This document shows, piece after piece, positions 18,625-26,972 of a stretch of DNA of 64,000 nt. The number at the start of each line of letters is the position of its first letter. Position 1 is the first letter of the stretch. Under the pieces are notes generated by a model that was not told the DNA's origin, ran no database searches, and worked only from the letters and a program-made list of their open reading frames with translations. A program made the translations under genes and the position numbers. The stretch is from assembly GCA_016788865.1 (NCBI GenBank), contig JAEUSB010000048.1:1-64000 (forward strand). The letters are read 5' to 3'. Origin of the DNA: Leptospirales bacterium (GTDB taxonomy: Bacteria > Spirochaetota > Leptospiria > Leptospirales > Leptonemataceae).

Positions 18625-19020
18625 CTAGCTGTTTCGTTGACTCATTCGTTGCGCAATTATGACGATAGGCGGAATCACAAGTTCAGGCACCAGGTAACCA
18701 ATCCAGAGCCCGGCAGGTTGTGGCAAGCCCACAATTGAAATAGAAACGAGCCGCCCAAGGGCAGCGCAGAAGACACCAATCGCAATTAAGTAGATGAGCG
18801 TATCCTGAGTGCGAACCGTACGTGCAGCATAAAAAGAGATAAGGCCCATAGAAAAATACACCCCTGCCATGAATCGGTGCACGTTATCGAGACGCGGCGT
18901 AGTGTCCGGTTGGCCCAGATACATCTGCAGACTGCCACCAAACATGGCGATTGCGGCGACGAGAAAGAGACAGATCTGGACAATACGTTTGCTGACTGGC
19001 ATGGACGGTGGATTATTCAT
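18625..19020 (-). CDS. DUF4345-like small membrane protein
   Basis: This is a 131-residue protein with four membrane helices. The pattern LDNVHRFMAGVYFSMGLISFYAAR, then FCAALGRLVSISIVGLP, fits the DUF4345 group of small integral-membrane proteins of unknown role. The ATG at 19020 is chosen; upstream readings overlap the divergent membrane protein gene region and lack hydrophobic content. No catalytic motif is visible. Confidence 0.65.
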   Translation of the reverse strand: MNNPPSMPVSKRIVQICLFLVAAIAMFGGSLQMYLGQPDTTPRLDNVHRFMAGVYFSMGLISFYAARTVRTQDTLIYLIAIGVFCAALGRLVSISIVGLPQPAGLWIGYLVPELVIPPIVIIAQRMSQRNS

Positions 19021-19094
19021 TTGCCGATGAAACTTGACGCAAACGGAGACACAATCAGAATTAGTCGGAACAAATCTGTATTCAGGAAATTCGC

Positions 19095-19775
19095 ATGCTG
19101 ATTGGACATCTGGGTGTTGGCCTGGCCGCAAAGAAACTCGATTCAAGGGTACCCCTCTGGGTACTACTGGTGGCTGCAGTTTTTGTCGACCTGATCAATT
19201 GTTTCTTCTTGTTTATCGGAGTAGAAGTCGTCAGGGTTGCGCCTGGTTACACAGCCTGGGTTCCGTTGGAACTCGTTTCCATTCCCTGGACGCATAGCCT
19301 GGCTCTTCAATTGTTCTGGGCTGCATTCGCATGTGGAGCCGTGCTTGGATTTGCTCGCAGCAAGAAGATTGAAAACCCAACAAAAGTTGCACTCCTCCTC
19401 GGCGGAGTGGTATTCTTGCACTACTTCTGCGACGCACTCGTTCACGTCCGGGATCTGGCACTCTGGCCAGGGTCTATTAAGATTGGCCTGGGTCTCTGGA
19501 ATTATCCGCTCATTTCAAACACAATCGAGATTGCATTTTTTGGAGGAGGTCTTCTCCTTTATGCAGCGGCTATGCGAAGTAGCGCGCCTCATGCGCTTGC
19601 ATATGTCATTGGCTTTGCAGCAATCAATATTTCATTGCAAGTCGCTAGCGGATTCATTCCTCCCTACACAACCAACGTTGCCGTTGTAGCTTTGAATTTG
19701 CTGTTTACGTTTGTCTTGTTGATCGCACTGGGCTGGTTCATGGAACGGAAGCTGCTGCGAAAGGCGAGTGCGTGA
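19095..19775 (+). CDS. YdjM-like integral membrane protein
   Basis: This is a 226-residue membrane protein with six or so helices. The start MLIGHLGVGLAAKKLDS and the later WTHSLALQL and FLHYFCDALVH segments recall the YdjM/LexA-binding, putative metal-dependent hydrolase membrane family (PF04307), where spaced His/Asp residues could bind metal. The ATG follows an AGGA ribosome site. The stop overlaps a GTG that could start the next gene, so the two are probably co-transcribed. The function is unknown. Confidence 0.65.
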   Translation: MLIGHLGVGLAAKKLDSRVPLWVLLVAAVFVDLINCFFLFIGVEVVRVAPGYTAWVPLELVSIPWTHSLALQLFWAAFACGAVLGFARSKKIENPTKVALLLGGVVFLHYFCDALVHVRDLALWPGSIKIGLGLWNYPLISNTIEIAFFGGGLLLYAAAMRSSAPHALAYVIGFAAINISLQVASGFIPPYTTNVAVVALNLLFTFVLLIALGWFMERKLLRKASA

Positions 19776-19828
19776 GCAGAAAGGTCAAAGCCGGCATAGC
19801 GAAACCCTGTTCGAATTCCGGAAACAGA

Positions 19829-20764
19829 ATGCAATTCATTCGCGCGGTTACAAGTGTCGCCGCGCTGCTTCTAGTTGGGCTTAATTCCAATTGCTTAACG
19901 TTCGTTACTTATTACTCAATTCCCAGAGGAACCCAGATCTATGAGCGCGTAACACTTGGGACGCCGCATTCTTACCAGATCGATCAACTTAAGTATAAGC
20001 TTAAGCAAGGAAAATACATGACAATCTACTTGGACGGAGACAACACCTGGAGCCATCTTCAGTGGTTAGCTCTATCCACGAATGACTCAGCAGGTCCCGA
20101 CTCCCCTATCGAGTCAAACGACCTAAAAGAAGTAAAACCGGGGACTCCATTACGATTTGCTGCCCCCGTTCACATTCAGACCGGGGTGCACTTCCTGAGC
20201 AGCGATGGTCTTCTGGGTGATTTTTCCAACGTTAGGTGGCATTGCAAGGATTTCGCCACGAAAGCTCGAGAAGGTCTCCTGTCATTCAACGCTGACATGG
20301 CAAATGCCGGGGATTCAGCCGACAGTGTTGCGCTTCAAGAGAGAGATGGGCGGCTGTTCGTGCGAGTCAGTGGCCATCAACCCCGAATCTTCGAAACCAC
20401 CTGCCCAGGAGAACCGCCAGGATCATGGGCGGTCAATCTCCGCGCCACAACAGCCGACTCCGTCAGGGATCTCAACGAAGGGGATTGGCGTATGGTCCCA
20501 TCACGCAAGTTCGCACGAGAAGATCACTTGATCATATTTACAAAACCCGGTACGGGTTATGTCCTTCACTTACCAGACCTGGCTTCCTATAACGGACCGC
20601 GCATCGTCGTTGTAGATAGTCTTGTGCGACGAGATGTGCGCTTTTATGACAAGAAAATAGCTCTATTGTTGCCGTTTGCCCTTGCCGTTGATATTGTCAC
20701 TGCACCCATCTCCATTCCTCTGCTGTACTGGGCACATGTGCTGTGGCGCGGCCATTTCCATTAA
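19829..20764 (+). CDS. Hypothetical lipoprotein
   Basis: This is a 311-residue probable lipoprotein: a hydrophobic leader ends in LNSNC with Cys at residue 22. A mostly beta mature region follows, without a recognised family. Near the C-terminus a hydrophobic stretch (LLPFALAVDIVTAPISIPLLYW) resembles the tail of YceK/YidQ-type lipoproteins. The ATG at 19829 is chosen for its compact signal peptide and GGAA upstream; a GTG at 19772, overlapping the previous stop, would add 19 polar residues. It probably forms an operon with the YdjM-like gene. Confidence 0.6.
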   Translation: MQFIRAVTSVAALLLVGLNSNCLTFVTYYSIPRGTQIYERVTLGTPHSYQIDQLKYKLKQGKYMTIYLDGDNTWSHLQWLALSTNDSAGPDSPIESNDLKEVKPGTPLRFAAPVHIQTGVHFLSSDGLLGDFSNVRWHCKDFATKAREGLLSFNADMANAGDSADSVALQERDGRLFVRVSGHQPRIFETTCPGEPPGSWAVNLRATTADSVRDLNEGDWRMVPSRKFAREDHLIIFTKPGTGYVLHLPDLASYNGPRIVVVDSLVRRDVRFYDKKIALLLPFALAVDIVTAPISIPLLYWAHVLWRGHFH

Positions 20765-20781
20765 GGAAAACAAGTGTACGA

Positions 20782-21246
20782 TCAAACAGTCCGACTCAGA
20801 TAACTCGAGTAATCGCGCCGGATAGGCGTATATTTCTGCTTAATCAGCGGAGATGAAATCAAGAAGTCGGCCGTTGAGCGATCGCAGGCGGTTGGAATAT
20901 TATAGAGCACAGCTATGCGGAGCAAGGCGCGAATGTCAACGTCATGCGCCTGCGGCTGCATTGGATCCCAGAAGAAGATCAAGACATCAATTCTGCCTTC
21001 CGCGATCAGGGCTCCAAGTTGCTGGTCTCCGCCCAATGGTCCCGATTTTAACCGGGTGACGCGCGCATTCACTTCGTTGTCAGAACTCAAGTGTGCCGTC
21101 AGTGCTTCCTCAACCAGGCGGCCTGTTGTGCCTGTGCAAATCAGGCGATGCTCAAGCAGTGAACCCCAGTTAAAATCCACCCATTCAACAAGCTCCTGTT
21201 TGCAATTGTCGTGCGCTACGAGGGCAATATTCTTGATTTCATCCAT
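20782..21246 (-). CDS. mgsA: Methylglyoxal synthase
   Basis: This is a 154-residue methylglyoxal synthase, which converts dihydroxyacetone phosphate to methylglyoxal and phosphate as a glycolytic bypass. Family signatures are plain: NIALVAHDNCK at the start, ICTGTTG, KSGPLGGDQQLGA (catalytic Asp at about residue 74) and the FFWDPMQPQAHDVDIRALLR stretch. The length matches the family. The ATG at 21246 fits the usual N-terminus. It is divergent from the M28 peptidase gene and not in an obvious operon. Confidence 0.95.
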   Translation of the reverse strand: MDEIKNIALVAHDNCKQELVEWVDFNWGSLLEHRLICTGTTGRLVEEALTAHLSSDNEVNARVTRLKSGPLGGDQQLGALIAEGRIDVLIFFWDPMQPQAHDVDIRALLRIAVLYNIPTACDRSTADFLISSPLIKQKYTPIRRDYSSYLSRTV

Positions 21247-21319
21247 GGATGGATTCGATACCGGCTGGCTTCGGTGGCAAGGCATTCCCGAACCCCTTTA
21301 CAAAAAGGATTGCGGTCTT

Positions 21320-23110
21320 TTGGCATTGAACCCTTTTGAATGCGTGCAGTCTCAAATTTCGATTTCATTTCGTCATCTGTGCTTGATCCTCTTCTGGCTC
21401 TGGTTAGCTGCCTGCAAACCTCTGGAACTCCTTGACAGCGCAGAGGTTTCGCAAGCAAACATTGCGGAGCGTGCAGCATTTCTCAGTTCGGACGAAATGC
21501 AAGGGCGCGAGTCAGGCACCATCTTTGCAAAGAGGACATCTGACTACATCCGCCAGATCTATCTCGATCTGGGCCTCAGCCCGGCCTTCGCTCAGGGCTT
21601 TACTCAGGAGTTTCCCTTCCAGGCAGGGATCAAACAGACCATCGCATCTGTAAAAATCGAAGATGAATCAGAATTTCAGGGAACCGTGATGCCTATCGTT
21701 CAGACTGGCGAAGCGTCAGGCAAGCTTGAGTTTGGCGGACATTGCATTGAAAACGATGAACCACCGTTACACGATCTTGAGGGCCTGGATCTGAAGGGTA
21801 AAATCGTCATTTGCCGTCGATATGGACCAAAAGGCAAGAATGACCCTCCACTGGGAAAGGCAATGAGCTTCCTTGCAAAACTTCAAGCCGCGCAGAAGAA
21901 AGGTGCAGCTGGAATTATTTTCGTAGGTGATCCGGATGAGGAACTTTCGCCAGATGATTTGCCAATGCGTCGCGCTCCGGGACCGATTGCAATCTTTCTG
22001 AGTCACGCAACTGCAATGCGTGCCTTTCCCTGGCTAAAGCCCGCGGACAAAAAAGACGAGACAAAGGTCGGATGCGAAGATTGCAACGTTAGAATCCAGA
22101 CGGCGTTTGAACTGCAAAATCGGACCGGCTTTAATACGGGTGCATTTCTCAAACCGTATCAGCCAGGGCAACGTTATATGATCATTGGCGCGCATTTTGA
22201 TCATCTGGGTATGGGCAATTTTTCCAGCATGGGTGGACGCGGACAAATTCATAATGGTGCAGACGACAATGCCTCCGGGACGGCGGCTGTCCTGGAGCTG
22301 GCCAGGCTGTTTAGAGCGCGCGAGAAAACATCTCGGCGAATTCCGGAAAATTGCAACGTCCTCTTTCTAAATTTTGACGCGGAGGAACGTGGATTGTTTG
22401 GTTCCCTCGCCTATACCAGAAGTCCAGCCGCGCCATTCAGTGAAGCACTTGGAATGATCAATCTCGATATGGTAGGACGTCTCCGAGCGGACAAAGGCTT
22501 GAACCTGCAAGGGAAAGACACGGGCGATGAGCGGCTGGCGAAAATCATGGAATCAGCATTTGCAAAGAGTGGATTCGAAACGACTCGGCTGAAGCTGATT
22601 TCCGGTGGTGGTGGACCGAGCGATCATGCCTCCTTCTACCTGGCCGGCCTTCCCATAGCGTTCATCTTCACAGGTTACCATATGCAGTATCACAAGCCGG
22701 AAGATGACTTTCCGCTTCTGAGTGTTTCCGGGATAGCCCGAGTAGTTGAATTCACCGCAAATCTCAGCCTCGAATGGATGGCCACCAACCCGCCCATTAA
22801 GTTTCGTCAGGCCCCCGAATCCGATGAATCCAAACAGTATGATTTGAAGGTCCGGCTTGGCATCATGCCAGGGAACTACGACAATAGCGGCGACGGTCTT
22901 GTCGTTGGCGGAGTCCACAAGGGCGCGCCGGTAGAAAAGACAGGCATACGCCAGGGAGATCGAATCGTTCAGCTGGGGACCGCCAGGATTCGCGACATTC
23001 ACGATCTAATGGAATTTTTGAGCAACGCGTCCACGCGTACCTATTACAAGATTGTATTCTATCGAGATAAGGAACGCATCGAGTCTCAGACGGAACTCAT
23101 GGGCGATTAA
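21320..23110 (+). CDS. M28 zinc aminopeptidase lipoprotein with PA and PDZ-like domains
   Basis: This is a roughly 596-residue exported peptidase. A leader ending in LWLAAC predicts a lipoprotein. A protease-associated insert spans about residues 115-250. The M28 catalytic domain has zinc ligands in GAHFDHLG, HNGADDNASG, DAEERGLFG, DMVGR and SDHASFYLAG. A C-terminal PDZ-like domain (about 525-590) has GLVVGGVHKGAPVEKTGIRQGD. It would trim peptides in the periplasm or on the surface. The start is uncertain: TTG at 21320 has AAGGA ten bases upstream; GTG at 21344 and ATG at 21245 are alternatives. It overlaps the convergent CheX gene by 4 bp. Confidence 0.88.
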   Translation: MALNPFECVQSQISISFRHLCLILFWLWLAACKPLELLDSAEVSQANIAERAAFLSSDEMQGRESGTIFAKRTSDYIRQIYLDLGLSPAFAQGFTQEFPFQAGIKQTIASVKIEDESEFQGTVMPIVQTGEASGKLEFGGHCIENDEPPLHDLEGLDLKGKIVICRRYGPKGKNDPPLGKAMSFLAKLQAAQKKGAAGIIFVGDPDEELSPDDLPMRRAPGPIAIFLSHATAMRAFPWLKPADKKDETKVGCEDCNVRIQTAFELQNRTGFNTGAFLKPYQPGQRYMIIGAHFDHLGMGNFSSMGGRGQIHNGADDNASGTAAVLELARLFRAREKTSRRIPENCNVLFLNFDAEERGLFGSLAYTRSPAAPFSEALGMINLDMVGRLRADKGLNLQGKDTGDERLAKIMESAFAKSGFETTRLKLISGGGGPSDHASFYLAGLPIAFIFTGYHMQYHKPEDDFPLLSVSGIARVVEFTANLSLEWMATNPPIKFRQAPESDESKQYDLKVRLGIMPGNYDNSGDGLVVGGVHKGAPVEKTGIRQGDRIVQLGTARIRDIHDLMEFLSNASTRTYYKIVFYRDKERIESQTELMGD

Positions 23111-23565
23111 GTGGCGGGTAGATTTAGAAAAAGACGGACGCTGAATTGATCTTCCCAGGTAAGAGGTAAGAGAATATTTCTTCCCTTGCGAAAAGAACCT
23201 ATCTCATGATTCCTACCCTGGACTGAAACGGGCAAAGAGAAAGAGAACCGGTCTGCAACCTCGCGTTGAGCGGACCCAACCAGTATATTCAGTATCTCGC
23301 GGGCCGTATCTCCCACAATACTGTCCTCAAACTGACTTTTAGTCCTGGTAAACCGATTGGTTGCATCCACGGCACTTGCCTCGTCAAAAGCCAGGACAAC
23401 ACAGGCATGCGAAGCCCCCGTAATCATTACACATGCAGAAACATCTGCGCGAACTGGAAAATCAATCTGTTCAGAAATAGAGCCCTGCTTCATGTCGATG
23501 TTCAACATATCGCGATAAGTGGTTCGAAGGCAGGTTGCAAAAGCAATGATATGGGATGTATTCAA
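23107..23565 (-). CDS. CheX-like CheY-P phosphatase (second copy)
   Basis: This is a 152-residue CheX-family protein, expected to dephosphorylate phospho-CheY. The CheX active-site pattern ExxN is present in AREILNILVG. The final strands (GRNILLPLTW) match the paralogue upstream. It starts with TTG, and its AAGGA ribosome site overlaps the stop of the preceding CheX gene. It is the last gene of the CheA-CheY-CheX-CheX cluster. Compared with its neighbour it is divergent in sequence but colinear, indicating an old tandem duplication. Confidence 0.78.
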   Translation of the reverse strand: MNTSHIIAFATCLRTTYRDMLNIDMKQGSISEQIDFPVRADVSACVMITGASHACVVLAFDEASAVDATNRFTRTKSQFEDSIVGDTAREILNILVGSAQREVADRFSFSLPVSVQGRNHEIGSFRKGRNILLPLTWEDQFSVRLFLNLPAT

Positions 23566-23574
23566 AGGGGTTCC

Positions 23575-24036
23575 TTAGCTGGACTGAAGATTCAAATACA
23601 ATTTCAGATGTCGACTCGATTCCCAGTGCATTGGAATACAAACACTCTGGCCATGGCGAAACCCACTCACCTCATGGTCTTTTCCGAGCACAGAAATCGG
23701 AAGCGAAAACTGAAATCTGGAAGTCCCAAGGCGCTGGGCTGCGCCGACCGTGATGTTCAGTAACTCGCGTACGGTATCCGCGACGAGCGGATGGTCCACA
23801 GTATTCCTTTCGCCAGTCAGGAGGTGCGACGCGTCCACAGCCGCATCGGCCTCGAAAGTCAATATCACCAGCGCATGCTGCCCTTCTGCCTTTAGAGTAA
23901 CGCTGGCTGAGACATCTGCGCGAATTGCTTCTGCGCCGATTTCACGGACTTCCTCGCTCGTGAGATCAACACCGAGCATATCCTGGAATGTTTGTTCAAG
24001 CGCCCGGGCAAAAATGCGAATGTAATCCGATGTCAT
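23575..24036 (-). CDS. CheX-like CheY-P phosphatase (first copy)
   Basis: This is a 153-residue CheX-family protein. The catalytic ExxN pattern is in VRELLNITVG, and VSASVTLKAEG plus IPMHWESS match the CheX fold. Its ATG overlaps the CheY stop (ATGA), so the two proteins are translationally coupled: a response regulator made with its own phosphatase. It lies downstream of the CheA-like kinase. The family call is firm from motif and context. Confidence 0.8.
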   Translation of the reverse strand: MTSDYIRIFARALEQTFQDMLGVDLTSEEVREIGAEAIRADVSASVTLKAEGQHALVILTFEADAAVDASHLLTGERNTVDHPLVADTVRELLNITVGAAQRLGTSRFQFSLPISVLGKDHEVSGFRHGQSVCIPMHWESSRHLKLYLNLQSS

Positions 24037-24410
24037 TTTATAAACTCTGAAATGTTCGCCCAGAGCACGCTACCACGAACTGGCTTTTCCACATAAGTAT
24101 TCACTCCGGCCTTCCCAGCTTCCATAACTTTTTCACGATCCGTTACGGATGTAACCATTACGATTGGAACTGTGCTTCCGGCCGCGCGAATCTGTTTTAC
24201 AAACGAAAGGCCGTCCAGGACGGGCATCTGCCAGTCGAGCAACACAAGATCAATCGCGGACTGCTCCATGCATGCCAGAGCTTCCTGGCCGTTTGTTGCC
24301 TCGGCAATCTCGAATACTTTTCCCGCACCATATGTTTCTATGGTGCTCTTGATCACACTACGCATCATCGTGGAATCATCTACTACAAGAATCTTCATTT
24401 CTTTAACCAT
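24033..24410 (-). CDS. CheY-like single-domain response regulator
   Basis: This is a 125-residue receiver-only protein. The acidic pair is in LVVDDS, the phospho-Asp in VLLDWQMP, the Thr/Ser in MVTSVT and the Lys in VEKPV. It has no output domain, so it would act by binding a target or in a phosphorelay. It sits 32 bp after the CheA-like kinase gene and overlaps the following CheX gene by 4 bp. An internal ATG at 24398 (MKILVVDDS) is an equally good start. Confidence 0.9.
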   Translation of the reverse strand: MVKEMKILVVDDSTMMRSVIKSTIETYGAGKVFEIAEATNGQEALACMEQSAIDLVLLDWQMPVLDGLSFVKQIRAAGSTVPIVMVTSVTDREKVMEAGKAGVNTYVEKPVRGSVLWANISEFIK

Positions 24411-24442
24411 TTATACACTAATATTCAAACAGGCAAATCAAA

Positions 24443-26872
24443 TCATTCGTCAAGCAAGCCAGGTGGAAGAAGCAGAATGAATCTGCTGTAGCTCCCTTTT
24501 TTGGTTTCAATCCGCACTGACCCACCAAGCGATCGAGCCGTCTGGTCAACAAAATCGAGGCCAACACCACGGCCTGCAGAGTCCGTAACCTGCCCTGCCG
24601 TGCTAAAACCTGATCTAAATATCAGACGGATGATTTCACCCGGACTCATTGCTTGCAGGGAGCTTGCATCCAACATTCCGCGCGCGACAGCGGCGTTTCC
24701 AATCTTGACGTGATCCAGGCCTGCACCATCATCCTCTACCGTTAGACGAAACTGTGAGCCATCCCTCACAAAAGAAACCTTTACCTTTCCATCAAGAGTT
24801 TTACCCTGGGCCCGACGCTCATCCGGCGTTTCAATCCCATGGAAGACTGCGTTGCGCAGTAGGTGGCCAAGCATGTTTCGAATGGGCGCCAGCGCCTCAT
24901 TCTTGAGCACCCCCGCTTGATTTGAGAACACTACATCAGCCGATTTTCCCTGGGCCAGTGCCTCTTGCTCAACAATGTGCTTGCTTCTTTCTTCAAGCTC
25001 CGCAGAGGCATCCAGTGTTTTAACACGGAGCACGTCACGCATGTTGACAATCTTGTCAAACATAGAGCCACCATCTGCAATCTCCTGACGCAGGGACTCG
25101 GTGCGACTTGCGACATCCTGGCGTACAGCATCGGAGACCGTTTCGTTGCGCAAGCGATCAAACAGATCTTCAAGCTGATGGGCGCGCGCGGCGATTGATT
25201 CAAGATTCAGTGCGCGAGCATTGCCCTTGAGAGTATGCAGGTCACGGAAACTAGATTCAACCAGGGCTCGATTTGATTCCGGACCGGATGTCAAATCTTT
25301 AATGCGAGATCCGACGCGCTGGACAATTGTTTCCGCCTCTTCCAGGAATCCGGTAAAGACACGCGGATCGAGGTGAAGAATTTGGTAGAGCTTCTCGATT
25401 TTGGCAGACTGCTCCTTTTCGCGTTCCTGGAGAGCGGCCTCGAGTTGAATCCTTTCTGTGCGGTCAGAAATCACAACCAGCAATTTGACAACCTTTCCCG
25501 ATGCATCCTTGATCCTGGAAAAAGAAAAGGAAAGGATGCGAACGGTTTGCTTCGATGGATCCAGATATTTCAAGTCCCGTAGAGGATTGAGATCCTCAAA
25601 CATTCGGGCGGCCATGAATGGATTCCGGAGCATCTGTTCTATAAGTTCTGAAACGCTGGCCTTGATCGAGGGATCGGGGAATAGATCGACAAACTGCATT
25701 CCACCGGGTTTCAATCCCAGCATCTCAGGAACCTTTCCGGAAAATTCCGAGTTAATTCTGCCGGCCTCATCAAGGGTTAGAATTCCTTCGCTGATATTGC
25801 CAAGAATATCTGAAAGCTGGTTCTTGCTTTCTGCGAGCTCTGCGGTGCGTGCATTTACCCTGTCTTCCAGGGTCCTCGCGTGGCCTTCTACCTCCTGGAC
25901 CATTTCGTTGAACGTTGATGCAAGAATGCCCAGCTCGTCTCTTGTACGAACGTCGATTCGCGTACTGTAATCGCGTTGCTTTACCCGTTCTGCGCCAGCG
26001 CGGAGTTTCACAACGGGCCGTGCCAGCCAGCGCGCAATCAGCGTAGATAAAAGGATCGCGAGTAGAAAGCTCGCAGCCACTACGAAAATAGCCAGGTACT
26101 GTAGCTGCTGGAGTAGGTTAAACTGCGATGTGGCACTCATATCTATGCCCATCACAGCGGCCACGGTACCATCCGCTCGAAGAATAGGGATGTAAGCAGA
26201 CATCCACCTTCCCCACTGGTCCTCATAATATTGTTCGCTGGTTTGTACTTGCCCATCGAACGCTTTGATTAGCCCGGCTTGATCTGAAACATTGTACAAA
26301 CGCCCAATTTCCGAAGCTACTTCATCAGGATCTGTTTGGCCGTTTCCATTTAAATCCTGCACCTCATAGTCCGCATCTGCAATGAACTTCAAGATTGTCC
26401 GGTCGGGAATTTCCGGAATCGGCACGAGAAGGTATGTGTAGCGTACGCGCGGAGGATCTTCCGCAGGCCAGGGAGCTTGACCTAATTGGCCAAGACCCGT
26501 TAGTCCATTCCGTGATGCATTCTTGACCTGACGGAGTGCCTGGATTAGCATCTTGAAATCCGCAGAGGCTTCCAACTCTTTTACACGGCCCGCTGGAATC
26601 GTTGAGCGACTTTTGCCAGTATCGAGAATGAGAGTTGCATTGTTACGTACTGATGACTTTTCGGAAGCCACATTTAGCCTGTCGATAGCCAGGCGATGCT
26701 CTTCGGTAAAGAGGAACTGTCCTGTGCGCCCTATGTCTGCAAGCCGATTGGCCAGCTCATTCCAAACATTTTTACGGGTAACCTCGTAGAAATACCCCAG
26801 CCCTATTCCGGTCGTTGTGATAGCAAGAATGGCGGCAAAGAATCCAATTTTTAGACCAAAGGACAGACGCAT
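24443..26872 (-). CDS. Transmembrane CheA-like kinase with extracytoplasmic EF-hand-type loop
   Basis: This is an 809-residue sensor. Helix TM1 (about 8-28), an extracytoplasmic sensing domain (about 30-255) and TM2 (about 258-282) are followed by HAMP (about 283-335), PAS (about 350-475), an HPt domain and a CheA-type ATPase domain (about 640-805). The HPt phospho-His is His546 in FRDLHTLKGNARAL; the ATPase has HLLRNAVFHGIETP and GRGVGLDFV. No CheW-like P5 domain follows, so it need not join chemoreceptor arrays. Within the sensing domain, residues 173-184 (DLNGNGQTDPDE) match a canonical EF-hand calcium loop. It heads the cluster with CheY and two CheX proteins. Confidence 0.88.
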   Translation of the reverse strand: MRLSFGLKIGFFAAILAITTTGIGLGYFYEVTRKNVWNELANRLADIGRTGQFLFTEEHRLAIDRLNVASEKSSVRNNATLILDTGKSRSTIPAGRVKELEASADFKMLIQALRQVKNASRNGLTGLGQLGQAPWPAEDPPRVRYTYLLVPIPEIPDRTILKFIADADYEVQDLNGNGQTDPDEVASEIGRLYNVSDQAGLIKAFDGQVQTSEQYYEDQWGRWMSAYIPILRADGTVAAVMGIDMSATSQFNLLQQLQYLAIFVVAASFLLAILLSTLIARWLARPVVKLRAGAERVKQRDYSTRIDVRTRDELGILASTFNEMVQEVEGHARTLEDRVNARTAELAESKNQLSDILGNISEGILTLDEAGRINSEFSGKVPEMLGLKPGGMQFVDLFPDPSIKASVSELIEQMLRNPFMAARMFEDLNPLRDLKYLDPSKQTVRILSFSFSRIKDASGKVVKLLVVISDRTERIQLEAALQEREKEQSAKIEKLYQILHLDPRVFTGFLEEAETIVQRVGSRIKDLTSGPESNRALVESSFRDLHTLKGNARALNLESIAARAHQLEDLFDRLRNETVSDAVRQDVASRTESLRQEIADGGSMFDKIVNMRDVLRVKTLDASAELEERSKHIVEQEALAQGKSADVVFSNQAGVLKNEALAPIRNMLGHLLRNAVFHGIETPDERRAQGKTLDGKVKVSFVRDGSQFRLTVEDDGAGLDHVKIGNAAVARGMLDASSLQAMSPGEIIRLIFRSGFSTAGQVTDSAGRGVGLDFVDQTARSLGGSVRIETKKGSYSRFILLLPPGLLDE

Positions 26873-26972
26873 TTGCGAACAAGGAAATTGAACGAGACGC
26901 CGTTGTCCACCGATACAATGATTCTAACCTCGAGACTTCAAACTCTAGACACTTGCAAATCCAATTCCAGGC

